Assembly: GCF_000215105.1 (NCBI RefSeq) | Contig: NC_015588.1 | Coordinates: 1,488,001 to 1,552,000 of the forward strand | Origin: Isoptericola variabilis 225 | GTDB taxonomy: Bacteria > Actinomycetota > Actinomycetes > Actinomycetales > Cellulomonadaceae | Direction: 5' to 3' | DNA: 64,000 nt | In this document: one piece after another, positions 1 to 13,575 of the stretch | Layout of the letters: each line of letters begins with the position of its first letter | Position numbering within the stretch: the stretch's first letter is position 1 | The notes under the pieces: model-generated | What the model was told of the DNA's origin: nothing | Databases searched by the model: none | What the model saw: the letters and a program-made list of their open reading frames with translations, nothing else | Made by a program: the position numbers and the translations under genes

Positions 1-717
1 CGGCTGGTCTCGTCGACGACGCGCACGCTCGTCGTGGCCGTCACGGCCGGGGTCGCCGCGCTGCTCGCCGCCGCGCCGGCCGTCGAGGACGTCTTCGACC
101 TCGTCGTCGCGGCCGGGGACGCCGCGGGGCTCGCGTCGGCGCTCACGTGGATGGCGCCGGGGCTCGTGGGCTACGCGCTCGTCCTGCAGCTCTCGCGCGC
201 GCTCTACGCGGTCGACGCCGGGCGCCCGGCCGTGGTCGCGACCGCGACCGGCTGGGCCGTCGTCGCGCTCGGCGCGGGCGTGACGGTGCTCGCCTTCGCC
301 GGGCACGACACGCCGACGGCGGGCACGCGCGCCGCCGTCCTGGCCTGGCTCGGCGGGGCGGTCACGGTCGGGATGGTCGTCGCCGGCGTCGGGCTGCTGC
401 TCGCGGTCCGCCGCCGGCTCGGCGCGGCGGCGCTGCGCGGCGTCGTGCGCACGGTCGCGGTCTCGGCGGTCGCCGCGGCGGCCGGCGCCGTGCTCGCCCG
501 GTGGGCCGTGCCCGCCGTGCGCCCGGCGGCGGACGCCCCGTTCGACCTCGGCGTGTTCTCGGCGACGGCCGGCCTCGGCCTGCTCGCCGGCCTGCTCGCG
601 GCGGCGGTCGTGGTCGTGGCCGGCGCCCTCGCGGACGCCGACGTGCGGGCCCGGCTGGCGACGCTCGCGCGGCGGACGCGCGGCACGACGCCGTCCGACA
701 CGCCGTCGTCGCGCTGA
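1..717 (+). CDS. MurJ/MviN-like integral membrane protein, C-terminal part
   Basis: The frame is open from the left edge of the window, so only the last roughly 238 residues are seen. They form about six hydrophobic segments rich in Ala, Val, Leu and Gly, joined by short Arg-containing loops (for example a VRRRLG loop near the middle), and end in a short basic cytoplasmic tail. This fits the C-terminal helices of a lipid II flippase or polysaccharide exporter of the MurJ/MviN superfamily. A MurJ-like gene just before pyrG is a common actinobacterial arrangement, and that neighbourhood is the main support. No diagnostic catalytic motif is visible. It could be another multi-spanning protein, so the family call is an inference. 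Confidence 0.5.
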   Translation, partial: RLVSSTTRTLVVAVTAGVAALLAAAPAVEDVFDLVVAAGDAAGLASALTWMAPGLVGYALVLQLSRALYAVDAGRPAVVATATGWAVVALGAGVTVLAFAGHDTPTAGTRAAVLAWLGGAVTVGMVVAGVGLLLAVRRRLGAAALRGVVRTVAVSAVAAAAGAVLARWAVPAVRPAADAPFDLGVFSATAGLGLLAGLLAAAVVVVAGALADADVRARLATLARRTRGTTPSDTPSSR

Positions 718-770
718 TCTTCCGCGCACGCGCTCCCAGCGCGCACACTGGCCGACGAGCGCCGGAGCGC

Positions 771-818
771 CGCTGTGCCCAGTCACACAGCGCCGGGCCA
801 CCCCCGCTGAGTTAGGAT
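771..818 (+). promoter_or_regulatory. pyrG upstream region: hairpin and possible -10
   Basis: The 110-base gap before pyrG holds a perfect 7-base inverted repeat, CGCTGTG (771-777) and CACAGCG (786-792), with an 8-base loop. It could be a weak terminator for the upstream gene or an operator. A TAGGAT hexamer at 813-818 lies 8 bases before the GTG start. It can be read either as a -10 element giving a nearly leaderless mRNA, or as part of a GGATGGAG ribosome binding site. The sequence alone does not decide between these readings. Confidence 0.3.
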
Positions 819-826
819 GGAGTTCC

Positions 827-2511
<1,685 letters not shown>

Positions 2512-2515
<4 letters not shown>

Positions 2516-3162
2516 CGCAGGCCGCGCCCGGCCGCACGGCCGACGAGGTCGACCCGCGCCCGGTCGTGCGGCACGAGCGGCTGCACGCCGGGCGGGTGTT
2601 CGACCTCGTGCGCGACGACGTCGACCTCGGGGCCGCGGGCACGGTGACGCGCGAGTACCTCGACCACCCGGGTGCGGTCGCGATCGTCGCGCTCGACGAC
2701 GCCGACCGCGTCCTGCTGCTGCGCCAGTACCGCCACCCGGTGCGGGGGTTCCTCTGGGAGGTGCCGGCGGGGCTGCTCGACGTCGACGGCGAGCACCCGC
2801 AGGCCGCCGCGGCGCGCGAGCTGGCCGAGGAGGCCGACCTCACGGCCGCGCGCTGGGACGTGCTGGTCGACTTCGCGACGAGCCCCGGCGCCAGCAACGA
2901 GTCCCTGCGCGTCTTCCTGGCCCGCGACCTGGGGCGCGTGCCCGAGCACGAGCGGCACGTGCGCACGGGCGAGGAGGCCGACATGGTCGAGCGGTGGGTG
3001 CCGCTCGAGGAGGCCGTCGCCCTCGTGCTCGACGGGAGCCTGCACAACCCGTCGGCCGTGGTCGGGATCCTCGCCGCGGCGGCGAGCCGCGCCGGCGGCT
3101 GGGCGTCGCTGCGCCCCGTCGACGCGCCGTGGCCCTACCGCCGGGGCGCCCTGCCCGCCTGA
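2512..3162 (+). CDS. NUDIX hydrolase, ADP-ribose pyrophosphatase type
   Basis: This 216-residue protein has a NUDIX box beginning [10 protein letters not shown] and ending RELAEEADL, matching the family pattern with its metal-binding Glu residues; the Gly usual near the end is replaced by Asp. The residues before it ([16 protein letters not shown]) are typical of the ADP-ribose pyrophosphatase branch, which splits ADP-ribose into AMP and ribose 5-phosphate. The GTG start overlaps the pyrG stop by four bases, which fixes the start and implies translational coupling. A NUDIX gene directly after pyrG is a common actinobacterial order. The exact substrate is inferred from the subfamily only. Confidence 0.9.
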
Positions 3163-3211
3163 GACGCCGGTCGCCCGGCCGCGCCGGTCGCGGCGGCGGC
3201 ACACTGGGTCC

Positions 3212-4155
3212 ATGGCACGCGTCATGATGACCGCGATGCCCTTCGGCGGGCACGTCGCGCCCGTGCGCGCCGTCGCGGGTGCCGAGCCGGTGCCCTGGCG
3301 CCGGGCGCCCGCGTTCGACGAGCGCGACCTGGCCGCGACCTTCCCCCGGCTGCGGGACCGCCCCACGCGCCGTCAGCTCGCGCTCAACCTCGAGGACCTG
3401 TTCCCCGGCACGGCGCCCGCCCAGTGCGCCGACCTGCTCGCGGCCTACGACGACGAGCCGTGGGACGTCCTGGCCGGGGACGCGCTCGCGCTCGGCACCC
3501 GGTTCGCCGCCGAGCGCACCGGCACCCGTGGGCGAGCCTCGTGCCCGTACCGCTGACCCTGCCGAGCCGCGCGCTGCCGCCGCCCGGCCTGGGCCTGCCG
3601 CCCGACCACGGCGGGTTCCCGACCGCGTGGTACTCGTCGCAGCGCATCATCGCCTCGGGCGCGCCCGAGCTCGACCACCCGCGTCCCGACCTGCCGGCTC
3701 ACGTGCGCTACGTGGGCGACCTCGCCGGGCCCGGGGGACGCCGCCCGACCCTCCTCGGCCGGGGACGACGTGCCCCGCTGGTGGTCCGACGTCGAGCGCT
3801 CGGAGGTGCCCGTCGTGCACGTGACCCAGGGGACCTACCGCGTCGACCCGCGCGAGCTCGTCGTCCCGGCGCTCGAGGCGCTCGGTCCCGTACCGGCCAA
3901 CGCGCGCGTGGCCGAGATGGTGCCGTACGAGCGGCTGCTGCCGCTGACGTCGGTCATGGTCACCAACCGCGGCTGGGGCGGGGTGCTCGCGGCGCTGCGC
4001 CACGGCGTGCCGCTCGTCGTCGCGCCGACGGACATGGACAAGCCGGAGATCGCGGCGCGCGTGGCGGGGGCCGGCGTGGGCGTCGACCTGCGCACCGGCA
4101 CGCCGTCGGCGGCGCGCCGGCCGCGGCGGATCTCGTCGAGGAGCTGCTGGGCTGA
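3212..4155 (+). pseudogene. Degraded MGT-type glycosyltransferase
   Basis: Pieces of one protein run through two reading frames. Frame 2 starts at the ATG with MARVMMTAMPFGGHVAPVRA, the usual start of MGT/UGT-like (GT1) glycosyltransferases, and reads through EPWDVLAGDALALG to a stop at 3556. Frame 1 then continues the homology with PLTLPSRALPPPGLGLP and DLPAHVRYVGDL. Frame 2 resumes near 3770 with VPVVHVTQGTYRVDPRELVV and HGVPLVVAPTDMDKPE, the acceptor/donor-site block of this family. Frame 1 supplies the end, AAADLVEELLG. Internal stretches expected in the family (after RAVAG, after GLGLPP, and before ALGPVPANAR) are missing. The total of about 940 bases is clearly shorter than a normal gene of roughly 1.25 kb. 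Multiple indels make a working product very unlikely. Confidence 0.85.
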
Positions 4156-4160
4156 CCGGG

Positions 4161-5099
4161 TCAGGCTCGTGTGCGCAGGCGCAGCACGGCGTTCGCGGTC
4201 GCCCACACGAGCAGGCCCGCCCCGAGCATGTGCAGGCCCACGAGCAGCGCGGGCAGGCCCGTGAAGTACTGGGCGTAGCCGATGCCGCCCTGGGCCGCCG
4301 TCACGGCGAGCAGGAGCCAGGCGCCGCGGCGCGCGGCCCGCACGCGCTCGTCGGCAGGCAGCCGGTGCAGGAGCGCGAGCAGGACCACGAGCACGCCGAC
4401 GAAGAGCCACACGGAGGCCGAGTGCGCGCGCGTCGTCGCGAGGGGGTCGAGGGCGAAGCGGTAGCCCACCTCGGCGTCGCCGGAGTGCGGGCCCGAGCCG
4501 GTGACGAGCACGCCGAGCCCGACGACCGGGACGAGCAGGAGCGCCAGCGCCCAGCCCGTGGCGGTGAGCTGGCGAGGCCCGACGGCGACGGGCGGGCCGT
4601 CGCCCTCGCCGTGCCGGTGCAGCAGGTACGCCGACGCCCACACGAGCGCCGCGGAGACGGCGAAGTGCAGCGACACCCAGCCCGGGTGCAGCTCGAGCAG
4701 CACGACGACACCGCCGATGACCGCCTGGGCGGCCACGCCGGCGAGCGGCACGACGCCGAGCGCGCGGTACGCCGTCGAGCGCCGGCGGTCGGTCCACACG
4801 AGGAGCAGGACCATGACGCCGATGACGGACAGCACGCCCGTGAGCGTGCGGTTGCCGAACTCGATGTACGGGTGGAGCGAGGTCGCCTCGTGGAACTCGG
4901 GCGTGAACCGGCCCGGCTCGCAGTGCGGCCACGTCGAGCAGCCGAGGCCCGATCCCGTGAGCCGCACCGCGCCGCCTGAGACGATGATCCCGACCTGCGC
5001 GACGACGTTGGCGATCAGCACGCCCCGCGTCCAGCCGCGGAAGCGGGCCAGGCGGTCGGGGCGCGCGACGGGGGCCGGGTGCAGGGCGGGCGTGCTCAC
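4161..5099 (-). CDS. ctaA: Heme A synthase (COX15/CtaA family)
   Basis: This 312-residue membrane protein has about eight helices and oxidises the heme O methyl group to make heme A for aa3-type cytochrome c oxidase. The ligand-type histidines sit in the expected contexts: SLHPYIEFGNRT, SLHFAVSA, TRAHSASV and GLHMLGAG. The early VSGGAVRLTGSGLGCSTWP block is diagnostic. Two GTG codons, three codons apart, could start it; the inner one (VSTPALHP) is used here, the outer one adds three residues. ctaA, then an ABC permease and ATPase, then sufR/suf is a conserved actinobacterial order, also known in Mycobacterium. The SURF1 gene at 17-18 kb serves the same oxidase. Confidence 0.93.
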   Translation of the reverse strand: MSTPALHPAPVARPDRLARFRGWTRGVLIANVVAQVGIIVSGGAVRLTGSGLGCSTWPHCEPGRFTPEFHEATSLHPYIEFGNRTLTGVLSVIGVMVLLLVWTDRRRSTAYRALGVVPLAGVAAQAVIGGVVVLLELHPGWVSLHFAVSAALVWASAYLLHRHGEGDGPPVAVGPRQLTATGWALALLLVPVVGLGVLVTGSGPHSGDAEVGYRFALDPLATTRAHSASVWLFVGVLVVLLALLHRLPADERVRAARRGAWLLLAVTAAQGGIGYAQYFTGLPALLVGLHMLGAGLLVWATANAVLRLRTRA

Positions 5100-5196
5100 G
5101 GCGTCCACGGTAGTGCCCGACGGCGGGCCTCCGGCCTCTCGGGGGCCCGCCCCGGTGTGATCTTGACCGCGCCGGCCACCGCTCGTGTGGTACGGG

Positions 5197-5943
5197 TCAG
5201 TGCCAGCGGAACAGGCGGGTCGCCCCCGCGCCGAACGCGGCCGTCCAGCCGAGCAGCACCACGACGGAGAGCGCGGGCACGCCGGTGCCGAGGAGGGCGC
5301 CGCGCAGTGCCTCGCCGAGCGCGCCCGAGGGCAGGAAGGCCGCGAGGTGCGCGAGCGGCCCGGGGAGCTGGTCCGGCGGGACGAGCAGCCCGCCGCCCAC
5401 CACGAGCAGCACGAGCACGAGGTTGGCGACCGCGAGCACGCCCTCGGCGCGCAGCGTCCCGGCGAGCAGCAGCGCGAGCGCGGTGAACGCCGCGGTGCCG
5501 AGCAGGCCGGCCCCGAGCGCGGCGGGCACGCCCGCGACGTCGGGCCGCCAGCCGAGCGCGAGCGCGACCGCGCCGATGACGACGACCTGGACGGCCTCGA
5601 CCGCGAGCACGCCGAGCACCTTGCCGGCGAGCAGCCCGCCGCGGCCCAGGGGCGTCGTGGCGAGCAGGCGCAGGACACCGTTGCGGCGGTCGAACGCCGT
5701 CGCGATCGCCTGGGACGTGAACGCGGTCGACAGGCACGCGAGCGCCAGGACGCCGGGCGTGACGAAGTCCACGCGGGACGCGCCGCCGGTGTCGAGCTCG
5801 ACGAGCGAGGTCTGGACCAGGCCGACGAGCAGCAGCACGGGCAGGGCGAGCGTGACGAGCAGCTGCTCGCCGTTGCGCAGGATCGCGCGCGTCTCGAACG
5901 ACGCCTGCGCCAGGACGCGGCGTGCCGGGGGAGCGGAGGTCAT
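5197..5943 (-). CDS. ABC transporter permease (ABC-2 type)
   Basis: This 248-residue membrane protein has about six hydrophobic segments in the arrangement of ABC-2 family permeases: a first helix near residue 30 (LLVTLALPVLLLVGLV), then a large extracytoplasmic loop. A conserved cytoplasmic stretch, DRRNGVLRLLATTPLGRG, contacts the ATPase. The ATG start overlaps the stop of the ATPase gene by four bases (ATGA), so the two are coupled and form one exporter. Drug or lipid-like substrates are usual for this branch, but none can be deduced here. The position beside ctaA and suf matches the pair known from Mycobacterium (the Rv1457c/Rv1458c region), whose substrate also remains unclear. Confidence 0.88.
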   Translation of the reverse strand: MTSAPPARRVLAQASFETRAILRNGEQLLVTLALPVLLLVGLVQTSLVELDTGGASRVDFVTPGVLALACLSTAFTSQAIATAFDRRNGVLRLLATTPLGRGGLLAGKVLGVLAVEAVQVVVIGAVALALGWRPDVAGVPAALGAGLLGTAAFTALALLLAGTLRAEGVLAVANLVLVLLVVGGGLLVPPDQLPGPLAHLAAFLPSGALGEALRGALLGTGVPALSVVVLLGWTAAFGAGATRLFRWH

Positions 5944-6914
5944 CGCAGGTGCCGTCCCGTCAGGTCGAGGAAGACGTCCTCGAGCGTGCGCCGCCCCACG
6001 GTGAGGCGGCTCGCGAGGACGTCGCCGTCGGCGAGCCAGGCCGTGAGCCGGGCGACCGCGCGCGCGTCGGCCGGGCCGGTCGCGACGTACGAGCCGGGCT
6101 CGGGCTCGGTCACGACCCAGCGCTCGGTGGGGTCGTCGCCGCCGGCGCCGCGGCCGTCGAGCGCCGCGGCGAGCGCCGCGACGTCGAGCCCGGGCGGCGC
6201 GTCGAGGCGGACGGTGCGCGCCCCTGCCGCCTCGGCCGTGAGCAGCTCGGGGACCGTCCCTGAGGCGATGACGCGGCCGTGGTCGACGACGTGCACCACG
6301 TCCGCGAGGTCCTCCGCCTCGTCCATGAGGTGCGTCGTGAGCACGACGGCGACGCCCTCGTCGCGCAGCTCGCGCACGAGCGCCCACACCGCGAGGCGAC
6401 TCTGCGGGTCCATGCCGGCGCTCGGCTCGTCGAGGAACACGACCTCGGGGCGGCCGACGACCGCCGCGGCGAGCGCGAGCCGCTGCCGCTGGCCGCCCGA
6501 CAGGCGGCGCACCGTGGTGCGGGCGAACGAGTCGAGGCCCAGGCGCTCGGCGAGCTCGCCGAGGTCGCGGGGCGCGGCGTACATGGCGGCGACGTGCCGG
6601 AGCATCTCGCCCGCGCGCACGCCCGAGGGCAGCCCGCCGTCCTGCAGCATGACGCCGACGCGAGGCCGCAGCAGGCGCGCGTCGGCGACCGGGTCGAGGC
6701 CCAGCACCCGGACGGTGCCGCCGTCGGGCGTGCGCAGGCCCTCGCAGCACTCGACCGTCGTCGTCTTGCCCGCCCCGTTGGGGCCGAGCACCGCGGTCAC
6801 GGCGCCGGCGCGGGCCTCGAGGTCGAGGCCGTCGACGACGGCCGTGCCGCCGTAGCGCTTGACGAGGCCGCGCACGACGACGGCTGCGCCGTGTGGCGCC
6901 AGGGACGTGGGCAC
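5940..6914 (-). CDS. ABC transporter ATP-binding protein
   Basis: This 324-residue cytoplasmic ATPase powers the adjacent ABC-2 permease. Walker A is GPNGAGKTTT (near residue 45), the signature is LSGGQRQRLALA, Walker B is VVFLDEPSAGMDP and the switch histidine is in LTTHLMDEAEDLA. About 110 residues after the nucleotide-binding domain form the accessory C-terminal domain typical of drug/daunorubicin-type exporters. It starts with GTG. It is divergent from the DUF308 gene across a 46-base gap, so the two promoters must lie very close together or overlap. Confidence 0.92.
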   Translation of the reverse strand: MPTSLAPHGAAVVVRGLVKRYGGTAVVDGLDLEARAGAVTAVLGPNGAGKTTTVECCEGLRTPDGGTVRVLGLDPVADARLLRPRVGVMLQDGGLPSGVRAGEMLRHVAAMYAAPRDLGELAERLGLDSFARTTVRRLSGGQRQRLALAAAVVGRPEVVFLDEPSAGMDPQSRLAVWALVRELRDEGVAVVLTTHLMDEAEDLADVVHVVDHGRVIASGTVPELLTAEAAGARTVRLDAPPGLDVAALAAALDGRGAGGDDPTERWVVTEPEPGSYVATGPADARAVARLTAWLADGDVLASRLTVGRRTLEDVFLDLTGRHLR

Positions 6915-6960
6915 CGGAAGATTCTACGGAGTCGCAGACGCCCCCGACCCCGGAGCAGTG

Positions 6961-7593
6961 ATGGCCTTCCCCACGTTCGACCGGCCCGACGACCTCACGC
7001 GGCTCGCGCGGCGGATCTGGTACTGGCCCTTCGTGCGCGGCCTGCTGGCGCTCGGGTTCGGCGCGGCGGCGATCCTGCTGCCGACCACGACGCCCGGCCT
7101 GCTCGTCCAGGTGCTCGGCGCGTTCGTCGCGCTCGACGGCGTCGTGAGCCTCGTCGACTGCGCCCGACGGCGCGGCACGCGTGCCGGGTCGGCGAACCTG
7201 GGCCTCGGCCTGGCCGCGGTGGTGCTCGGCGCGGTGCTCCTGCTCGCGCCCCAGGCCGTCCTCGGCGTGGTGCTCGTGCTGGTCGCGGTGTGGGCGGCCG
7301 GCCTCGGCGTTCTCCAGCTCGTCGTCGCCTCGGCCCTGCGCCCCCGCGGCGGGACGGCGTGGGTCTGGACCCTCGTCGCGGGCGTGCTGCTCCTGGCGCT
7401 CGCGGTCGTGTGCCTGGTCAACCCCGACGCGTCGGTCGCCGTGATGTCGGTCCTCGTGGGCGTCGTCGCGGTCGTCGTCGGCAGCGCCCTGCTCGCTCTC
7501 GGGCTGCGGCTGCGGTCGTTCGCGCGCGCCGGCTCGTGGCCGGGCGGGCCGGGCGGGGGGCGCGTGATCGAGGGCCGCGTCGAGGAGATGTGA
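6961..7593 (+). CDS. DUF308/HdeD-like membrane protein
   Basis: This 210-residue protein has six predicted membrane helices arranged as repeated helix pairs, rich in Val, Leu, Ala and Gly, with a short polar N-terminus containing WYWPFVRGLLALGFG. That pattern fits the DUF308 family, which includes HdeD of E. coli; its members are linked to acid or envelope stress but have no defined biochemical activity. The ATG start is followed at once by the polar segment and then the first helix. It ends 75 bases before sufR, separated from it by the sufR promoter and operator, so it is probably not part of the suf transcript. Confidence 0.75.
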   Translation: MAFPTFDRPDDLTRLARRIWYWPFVRGLLALGFGAAAILLPTTTPGLLVQVLGAFVALDGVVSLVDCARRRGTRAGSANLGLGLAAVVLGAVLLLAPQAVLGVVLVLVAVWAAGLGVLQLVVASALRPRGGTAWVWTLVAGVLLLALAVVCLVNPDASVAVMSVLVGVVAVVVGSALLALGLRLRSFARAGSWPGGPGGGRVIEGRVEEM

Positions 7594-7605
7594 GGCATGC
7601 CTTCC

Positions 7606-7645
7606 TTGACATCCTGGATTACGCAACAAGGATGTTACCTATATC
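7606..7645 (+). promoter_or_regulatory. sufR promoter with putative SufR operator
   Basis: A perfect 7-base inverted repeat, ACATCCT (7609-7615) and AGGATGT (7629-7635), is separated by 13 bases. The left arm overlaps a perfect -35 hexamer, TTGACA (7606-7611). The right arm overlaps a possible -10, GATGTT (7631-7636, spacing 19); TATATC (7640-7645) is an alternative. The sequence is much richer in A and T than its surroundings. It lies 32 bases before sufR, with a strong GGGAGGTGA ribosome binding site between. The position fits autorepression by the Fe-S sensor SufR. Binding itself is inferred, since the arms are not matched to a published consensus. Confidence 0.6.
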
Positions 7646-7667
7646 GGGAACGGACGGGAGGTGACCC

Positions 7668-8441
7668 ATGTCGACGACGCACGCCCCGGCGCACCCTGCG
7701 CCCCTCGCGCAGCACGCGCCCGCGCACGACGCCGACGGGACCACCCGTCGTCGCGTCCTCGAACTCGTCGCCACCGAAGGTCCCGTCACCGCGGGCGAGT
7801 TGGCCGCCGAGCTGGGGCTGACCTCCGCCGCCGTGCGGCGCCACCTGGCGCTCCTCGAGGACGACGGCAAGGTCACCGTGCACGACGCCGGTCCGGCGTC
7901 CGGCCAGGCGCGTCGCGGCCGTCCGGCGCGGCGCTACGTCGTGAGCGCGGGCGGCCAGTCCGAGCTCGCGGGCGGCTACTCCGAGCTCGCCGCCCAGACC
8001 CTGCGGTACCTGCGCGACGCCGTCGGGCCCGAGGCCGTGGCGGCGTTCGCCGCCCAGCGGTACGCGGCGGTCGTGCGGCGCTACTCGCCCGAGCTCACCG
8101 CGACCGACCCGCAGGAGCGGGCGGCCCAGCTCGCCGAGCTGCTCTCGGACGACGGCTACGCGGCGTCCGTGCGTCCCGTCGTCGGGCCGCTCGTGCCCAC
8201 CGTCCAGCTCTGCCAGGGGCACTGCCCCGTGCAGCACGTGGCGCAGGAGTTCACCGAGCTGTGCGAGGCCGAGGCGCGTGCGTTCTCCGAGCTGCTCGGG
8301 ACGCACGTGCAGCGCCTGGCCACGATCGCGGGCGGCGCGCACGCGTGCGTCACCAACGTTCCCCTGACCCAGACCACCACTCAGACTCAGTACCCCAGCC
8401 CCGCCGGTCGCACCCGCGGCACGCAGGAAGGATCACGATGA
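7668..8441 (+). CDS. sufR: Fe-S cluster-sensing repressor of the suf operon
   Basis: This 257-residue winged-helix regulator has an ArsR/DeoR-like DNA-binding domain (residues about 30-85; [20 protein letters not shown] is the recognition region). The C-terminal sensory domain holds the cysteine cluster [20 protein letters not shown] that binds an Fe-S cluster in SufR proteins. In this family the cluster-loaded form represses suf and loss of the cluster derepresses it. The ATG start has a GGGAGGTGA ribosome binding site at ideal spacing. The stop codon overlaps the sufB start (ATGA), placing sufR as first gene of the suf operon and making autoregulation through the upstream inverted repeat likely. 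Confidence 0.93.
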   Translation: MSTTHAPAHPAPLAQHAPAHDADGTTRRRVLELVATEGPVTAGELAAELGLTSAAVRRHLALLEDDGKVTVHDAGPASGQARRGRPARRYVVSAGGQSELAGGYSELAAQTLRYLRDAVGPEAVAAFAAQRYAAVVRRYSPELTATDPQERAAQLAELLSDDGYAASVRPVVGPLVPTVQLCQGHCPVQHVAQEFTELCEAEARAFSELLGTHVQRLATIAGGAHACVTNVPLTQTTTQTQYPSPAGRTRGTQEGSR

Positions 8442-9889
8442 GCGCTCCCACCCAGGACGCCGCCAAGGCGGCACCGGAGCAGCGCACCGACGAGGAGATC
8501 ATCGCCTCGATCGGCGCCTACGAGTACGGCTGGCACGACCCGGACGTCGCGGGCCAGACGGCCGAGCGCGGCCTGAACGAGGCGGTCGTGCGCCGCATCT
8601 CGGAGCTCAAGAACGAGCCCGAGTGGATGACCAAGCAGCGCCTCAAGGCGCTGCGCCTGTTCGAGAAGAAGCCGATGCCGAGCTGGGGTGCCGACCTGTC
8701 GGGCATCGACTTCGACCGCATCAAGTACTTCGTCCGGTCCACCGAGAAGCAGGCGACCAGCTGGGATGACCTGCCCGAGGACATCCGCAACACGTACGAC
8801 AAGCTCGGCATCCCGGAGGCGGAGAAGCAGCGCCTCGTCGCGGGCGTCGCGGCGCAGTACGAGTCGGAGGTCGTGTACCACCAGATCCGCGAGGACCTGG
8901 AGGCCCAGGGCGTCATCTTCGTCGACACCGACACGGGCCTGCGCGAGTACCCGGAGCTGTTCCAGGAGTACTTCGGCACCGTCATCCCGGCGGGCGACAA
9001 CAAGTTCGCCGCGCTGAACTCGGCCGTGTGGTCGGGCGGCTCGTTCGTCTACGTGCCGCCGGGCGTGCACGTCGAGATCCCGCTGCAGGCCTACTTCCGC
9101 ATCAACACGGAGAACATGGGCCAGTTCGAGCGGACGCTGATCATCGCGGACGAGGGCTCGTACGTGCACTACGTCGAGGGCTGCACCGCGCCGATCTACT
9201 CGTCGGACTCGCTGCACTCGGCGGTCGTCGAGATCATCGTCAAGAAGAACGCCCGCGTGCGCTACACGACCATCCAGAACTGGTCGAACAACGTGTACAA
9301 CCTGGTGACCAAGCGCGCCACGGCCGCCGAGGGCGCGACCATGGAGTGGGTCGACGGCAACATCGGCTCCAAGGTCACCATGAAGTACCCGGCGATCTAC
9401 CTGCTGGGCGAGCACGCGCGCGGCGAGACGCTGTCGATCGCGTTCGCCGGTGAGGGCCAGCACCAGGACGCGGGCGCCAAGATGGTGCACGCCGCCCCGC
9501 ACACGTCGAGCTCGATCGTCTCCAAGTCGGTCGCGCGCGGCGGCGGGCGCACGTCGTACCGCGGGCTCGTGCAGGTGCTCGAGGGCGCCTCGCACTCGGC
9601 GTCGAACGTCCTGTGCGACGCGCTGCTCGTCGACCAGATCTCCCGGTCCGACACCTACCCGTACGTCGACGTCCGCGAGGACGACGTGTCCATGGGGCAC
9701 GAGGCGACGGTCTCGCGGGTGAGCGAGGACCAGCTGTTCTACCTCATGTCCCGAGGCATGGAGGAGACCGAGGCGATGGCCATGATCGTGCGCGGGTTCG
9801 TCGAGCCCATCGCGCGTGAGCTGCCCATGGAGTACGCGCTCGAGCTCAACCGCCTCATCGAGCTGCAGATGGAAGGGTCCGTCGGCTGA
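8438..9889 (+). CDS. sufB: Fe-S cluster assembly scaffold SufB
   Basis: This 483-residue protein is the core scaffold of the SufBCD complex, on which Fe-S clusters are built in the cytoplasm. It shows the SufB beta-helix core ([38 protein letters not shown]) and the conserved cysteine of CTAPIY. The C-terminal end, [20 protein letters not shown], is shared by SufB and SufD and contacts SufC. No intein interrupts the gene, unlike sufB of some mycobacteria. Translation is coupled to sufR through a 4-base overlap, and a single base separates its stop from sufD. Confidence 0.97.
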   Translation: MSAPTQDAAKAAPEQRTDEEIIASIGAYEYGWHDPDVAGQTAERGLNEAVVRRISELKNEPEWMTKQRLKALRLFEKKPMPSWGADLSGIDFDRIKYFVRSTEKQATSWDDLPEDIRNTYDKLGIPEAEKQRLVAGVAAQYESEVVYHQIREDLEAQGVIFVDTDTGLREYPELFQEYFGTVIPAGDNKFAALNSAVWSGGSFVYVPPGVHVEIPLQAYFRINTENMGQFERTLIIADEGSYVHYVEGCTAPIYSSDSLHSAVVEIIVKKNARVRYTTIQNWSNNVYNLVTKRATAAEGATMEWVDGNIGSKVTMKYPAIYLLGEHARGETLSIAFAGEGQHQDAGAKMVHAAPHTSSSIVSKSVARGGGRTSYRGLVQVLEGASHSASNVLCDALLVDQISRSDTYPYVDVREDDVSMGHEATVSRVSEDQLFYLMSRGMEETEAMAMIVRGFVEPIARELPMEYALELNRLIELQMEGSVG

Positions 9890-9890
9890 T

Positions 9891-11107
9891 ATGTCTGTCC
9901 CCACTGATCTGAGCACGGATCACTCGCGCGCCGTGGCCGACGGCGCCCACTCGCACGGGGTGGTGCCCGCCGGCTCGCGCGCGGAGCGCCTCACGTCGTT
10001 CGACCTCGCGGACATCCCGGTGCCGACCGGCCGCGAGGAGGAGTGGCGCTTCTCGCCCGTGCCGCGGCTCCAGCCGCTGTTCGCCGAGGACCTCGGCGTC
10101 GCGGGCGTGCGCACCACGGTCGTGCCCGCGCCCGAGGTCAAGGTCGAGATCGTCGGCCGCGACGACGCCCGCCTGGGCACCACCGGCAAGCCCGGCGACC
10201 GCACCGCCGTGACCGCGTGGAACGCGTTCCGCGAGGCGACCGTCGTGACGGTGCCGGCCGAGGCCGTGGCGTCGGACGTCACGTCGATCCGCGTCGAGGG
10301 CGTCACCAAGGACCCGTCGGTCGCGCACCTGCTCGTGCGCGCCGAGCGTCACTCGCAGGCCGTCGTCGTGCTGGACCACCTCGGCGACGCGACGCTCGAC
10401 GAGACGGTCGAGATCGTCGTCGAGGACGGCGCCCACCTCACGCTCGTCAGCGTCCAGGACTGGACCGACGGCGCCGTGCACGCCTCGTCGCACCGGGCCC
10501 GCCTCGGCCGCGACGCCAAGCTCAAGCACGTCGTCGTGACGTTCGGCGGCGACGTCGTGCGCATCACGCCCGACGCGACGTTCACCGCCGAGGGCGGCGA
10601 GGTCGAGATGGTCGGCCTGTACTTCGCGGACGCCGACCAGCACCAGGAGCACCGCCTCTTCGTCGACCACGCCGTGCCGCGCTGCACCTCGCGCGTGACC
10701 TACAAGGGCGCGCTGCAGGGCGAGGGCGCGCACGCCGTGTGGGTCGGCGACGTGCTCATCCGGGCCGAGGCCGAGGGCACCGACACCTACGAGCTCAACC
10801 GCAACCTCGTCCTCAGCGACGGCGCGCGCGCGGACTCGGTGCCGAACCTCGAGATCGAGACCGGCGAGATCGAGGGCGCGGGGCACGCGTCCGCGACCGG
10901 CCGGTTCGACGACGAGCAGCTCTTCTACCTCATGGCCCGCGGCATCCCGGAGACCGACGCCCGCCGCCTGGTCGTGCGCGGCTTCTTCGCCGAGCTGATC
11001 GAGGAGATCGGCGTCCCGGCGGTCGAGGAGCGCCTGATCGCGTCGATCGAGGCCGAGCTCGAGAAGTCGATGAGCGTCATCACCGGCATCGCCCCCGAGG
11101 GGGACGC

Positions 11108-11111
<4 letters not shown>
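9891..11111 (+). CDS. sufD: Fe-S cluster assembly protein SufD
   Basis: This 406-residue SufB paralogue of the SufBC2D complex helps iron entry and cluster assembly. The N-terminal region includes FDLADIPVPTGREEEWRFSP, typical of SufD. The core is a right-handed beta-helix, and the C-terminal DEQLFYLMARGIPETDARRL block is the SufC-binding helix region. A conserved late histidine, ALQGEGAHAVWVGDVLI, sits where SufD homologues carry a functional His. The ATG start follows the sufB stop by one base. The last codons overlap the Rieske gene (GTGA). Confidence 0.95.
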
Positions 11112-13562
<2,451 letters not shown>

Positions 13563-13575
13563 CGGGAGGACGGAC

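Noticed and set aside
771..792. Pyrimidine-sensing attenuator of pyrG
   Set aside because: There is no initially transcribed C-rich switch sequence or alternative hairpin, and the likely transcription start is downstream of it.
7609..7635. Terminator of the DUF308 gene
   Set aside because: The 7-base arms with a 13-base AT-rich loop and no T-run, placed over a TTGACA promoter, fit an operator better.
8387..9916. Long frame antisense to sufB
   Set aside because: sufB is fully supported by motifs; the antisense frame is compositional shadow.
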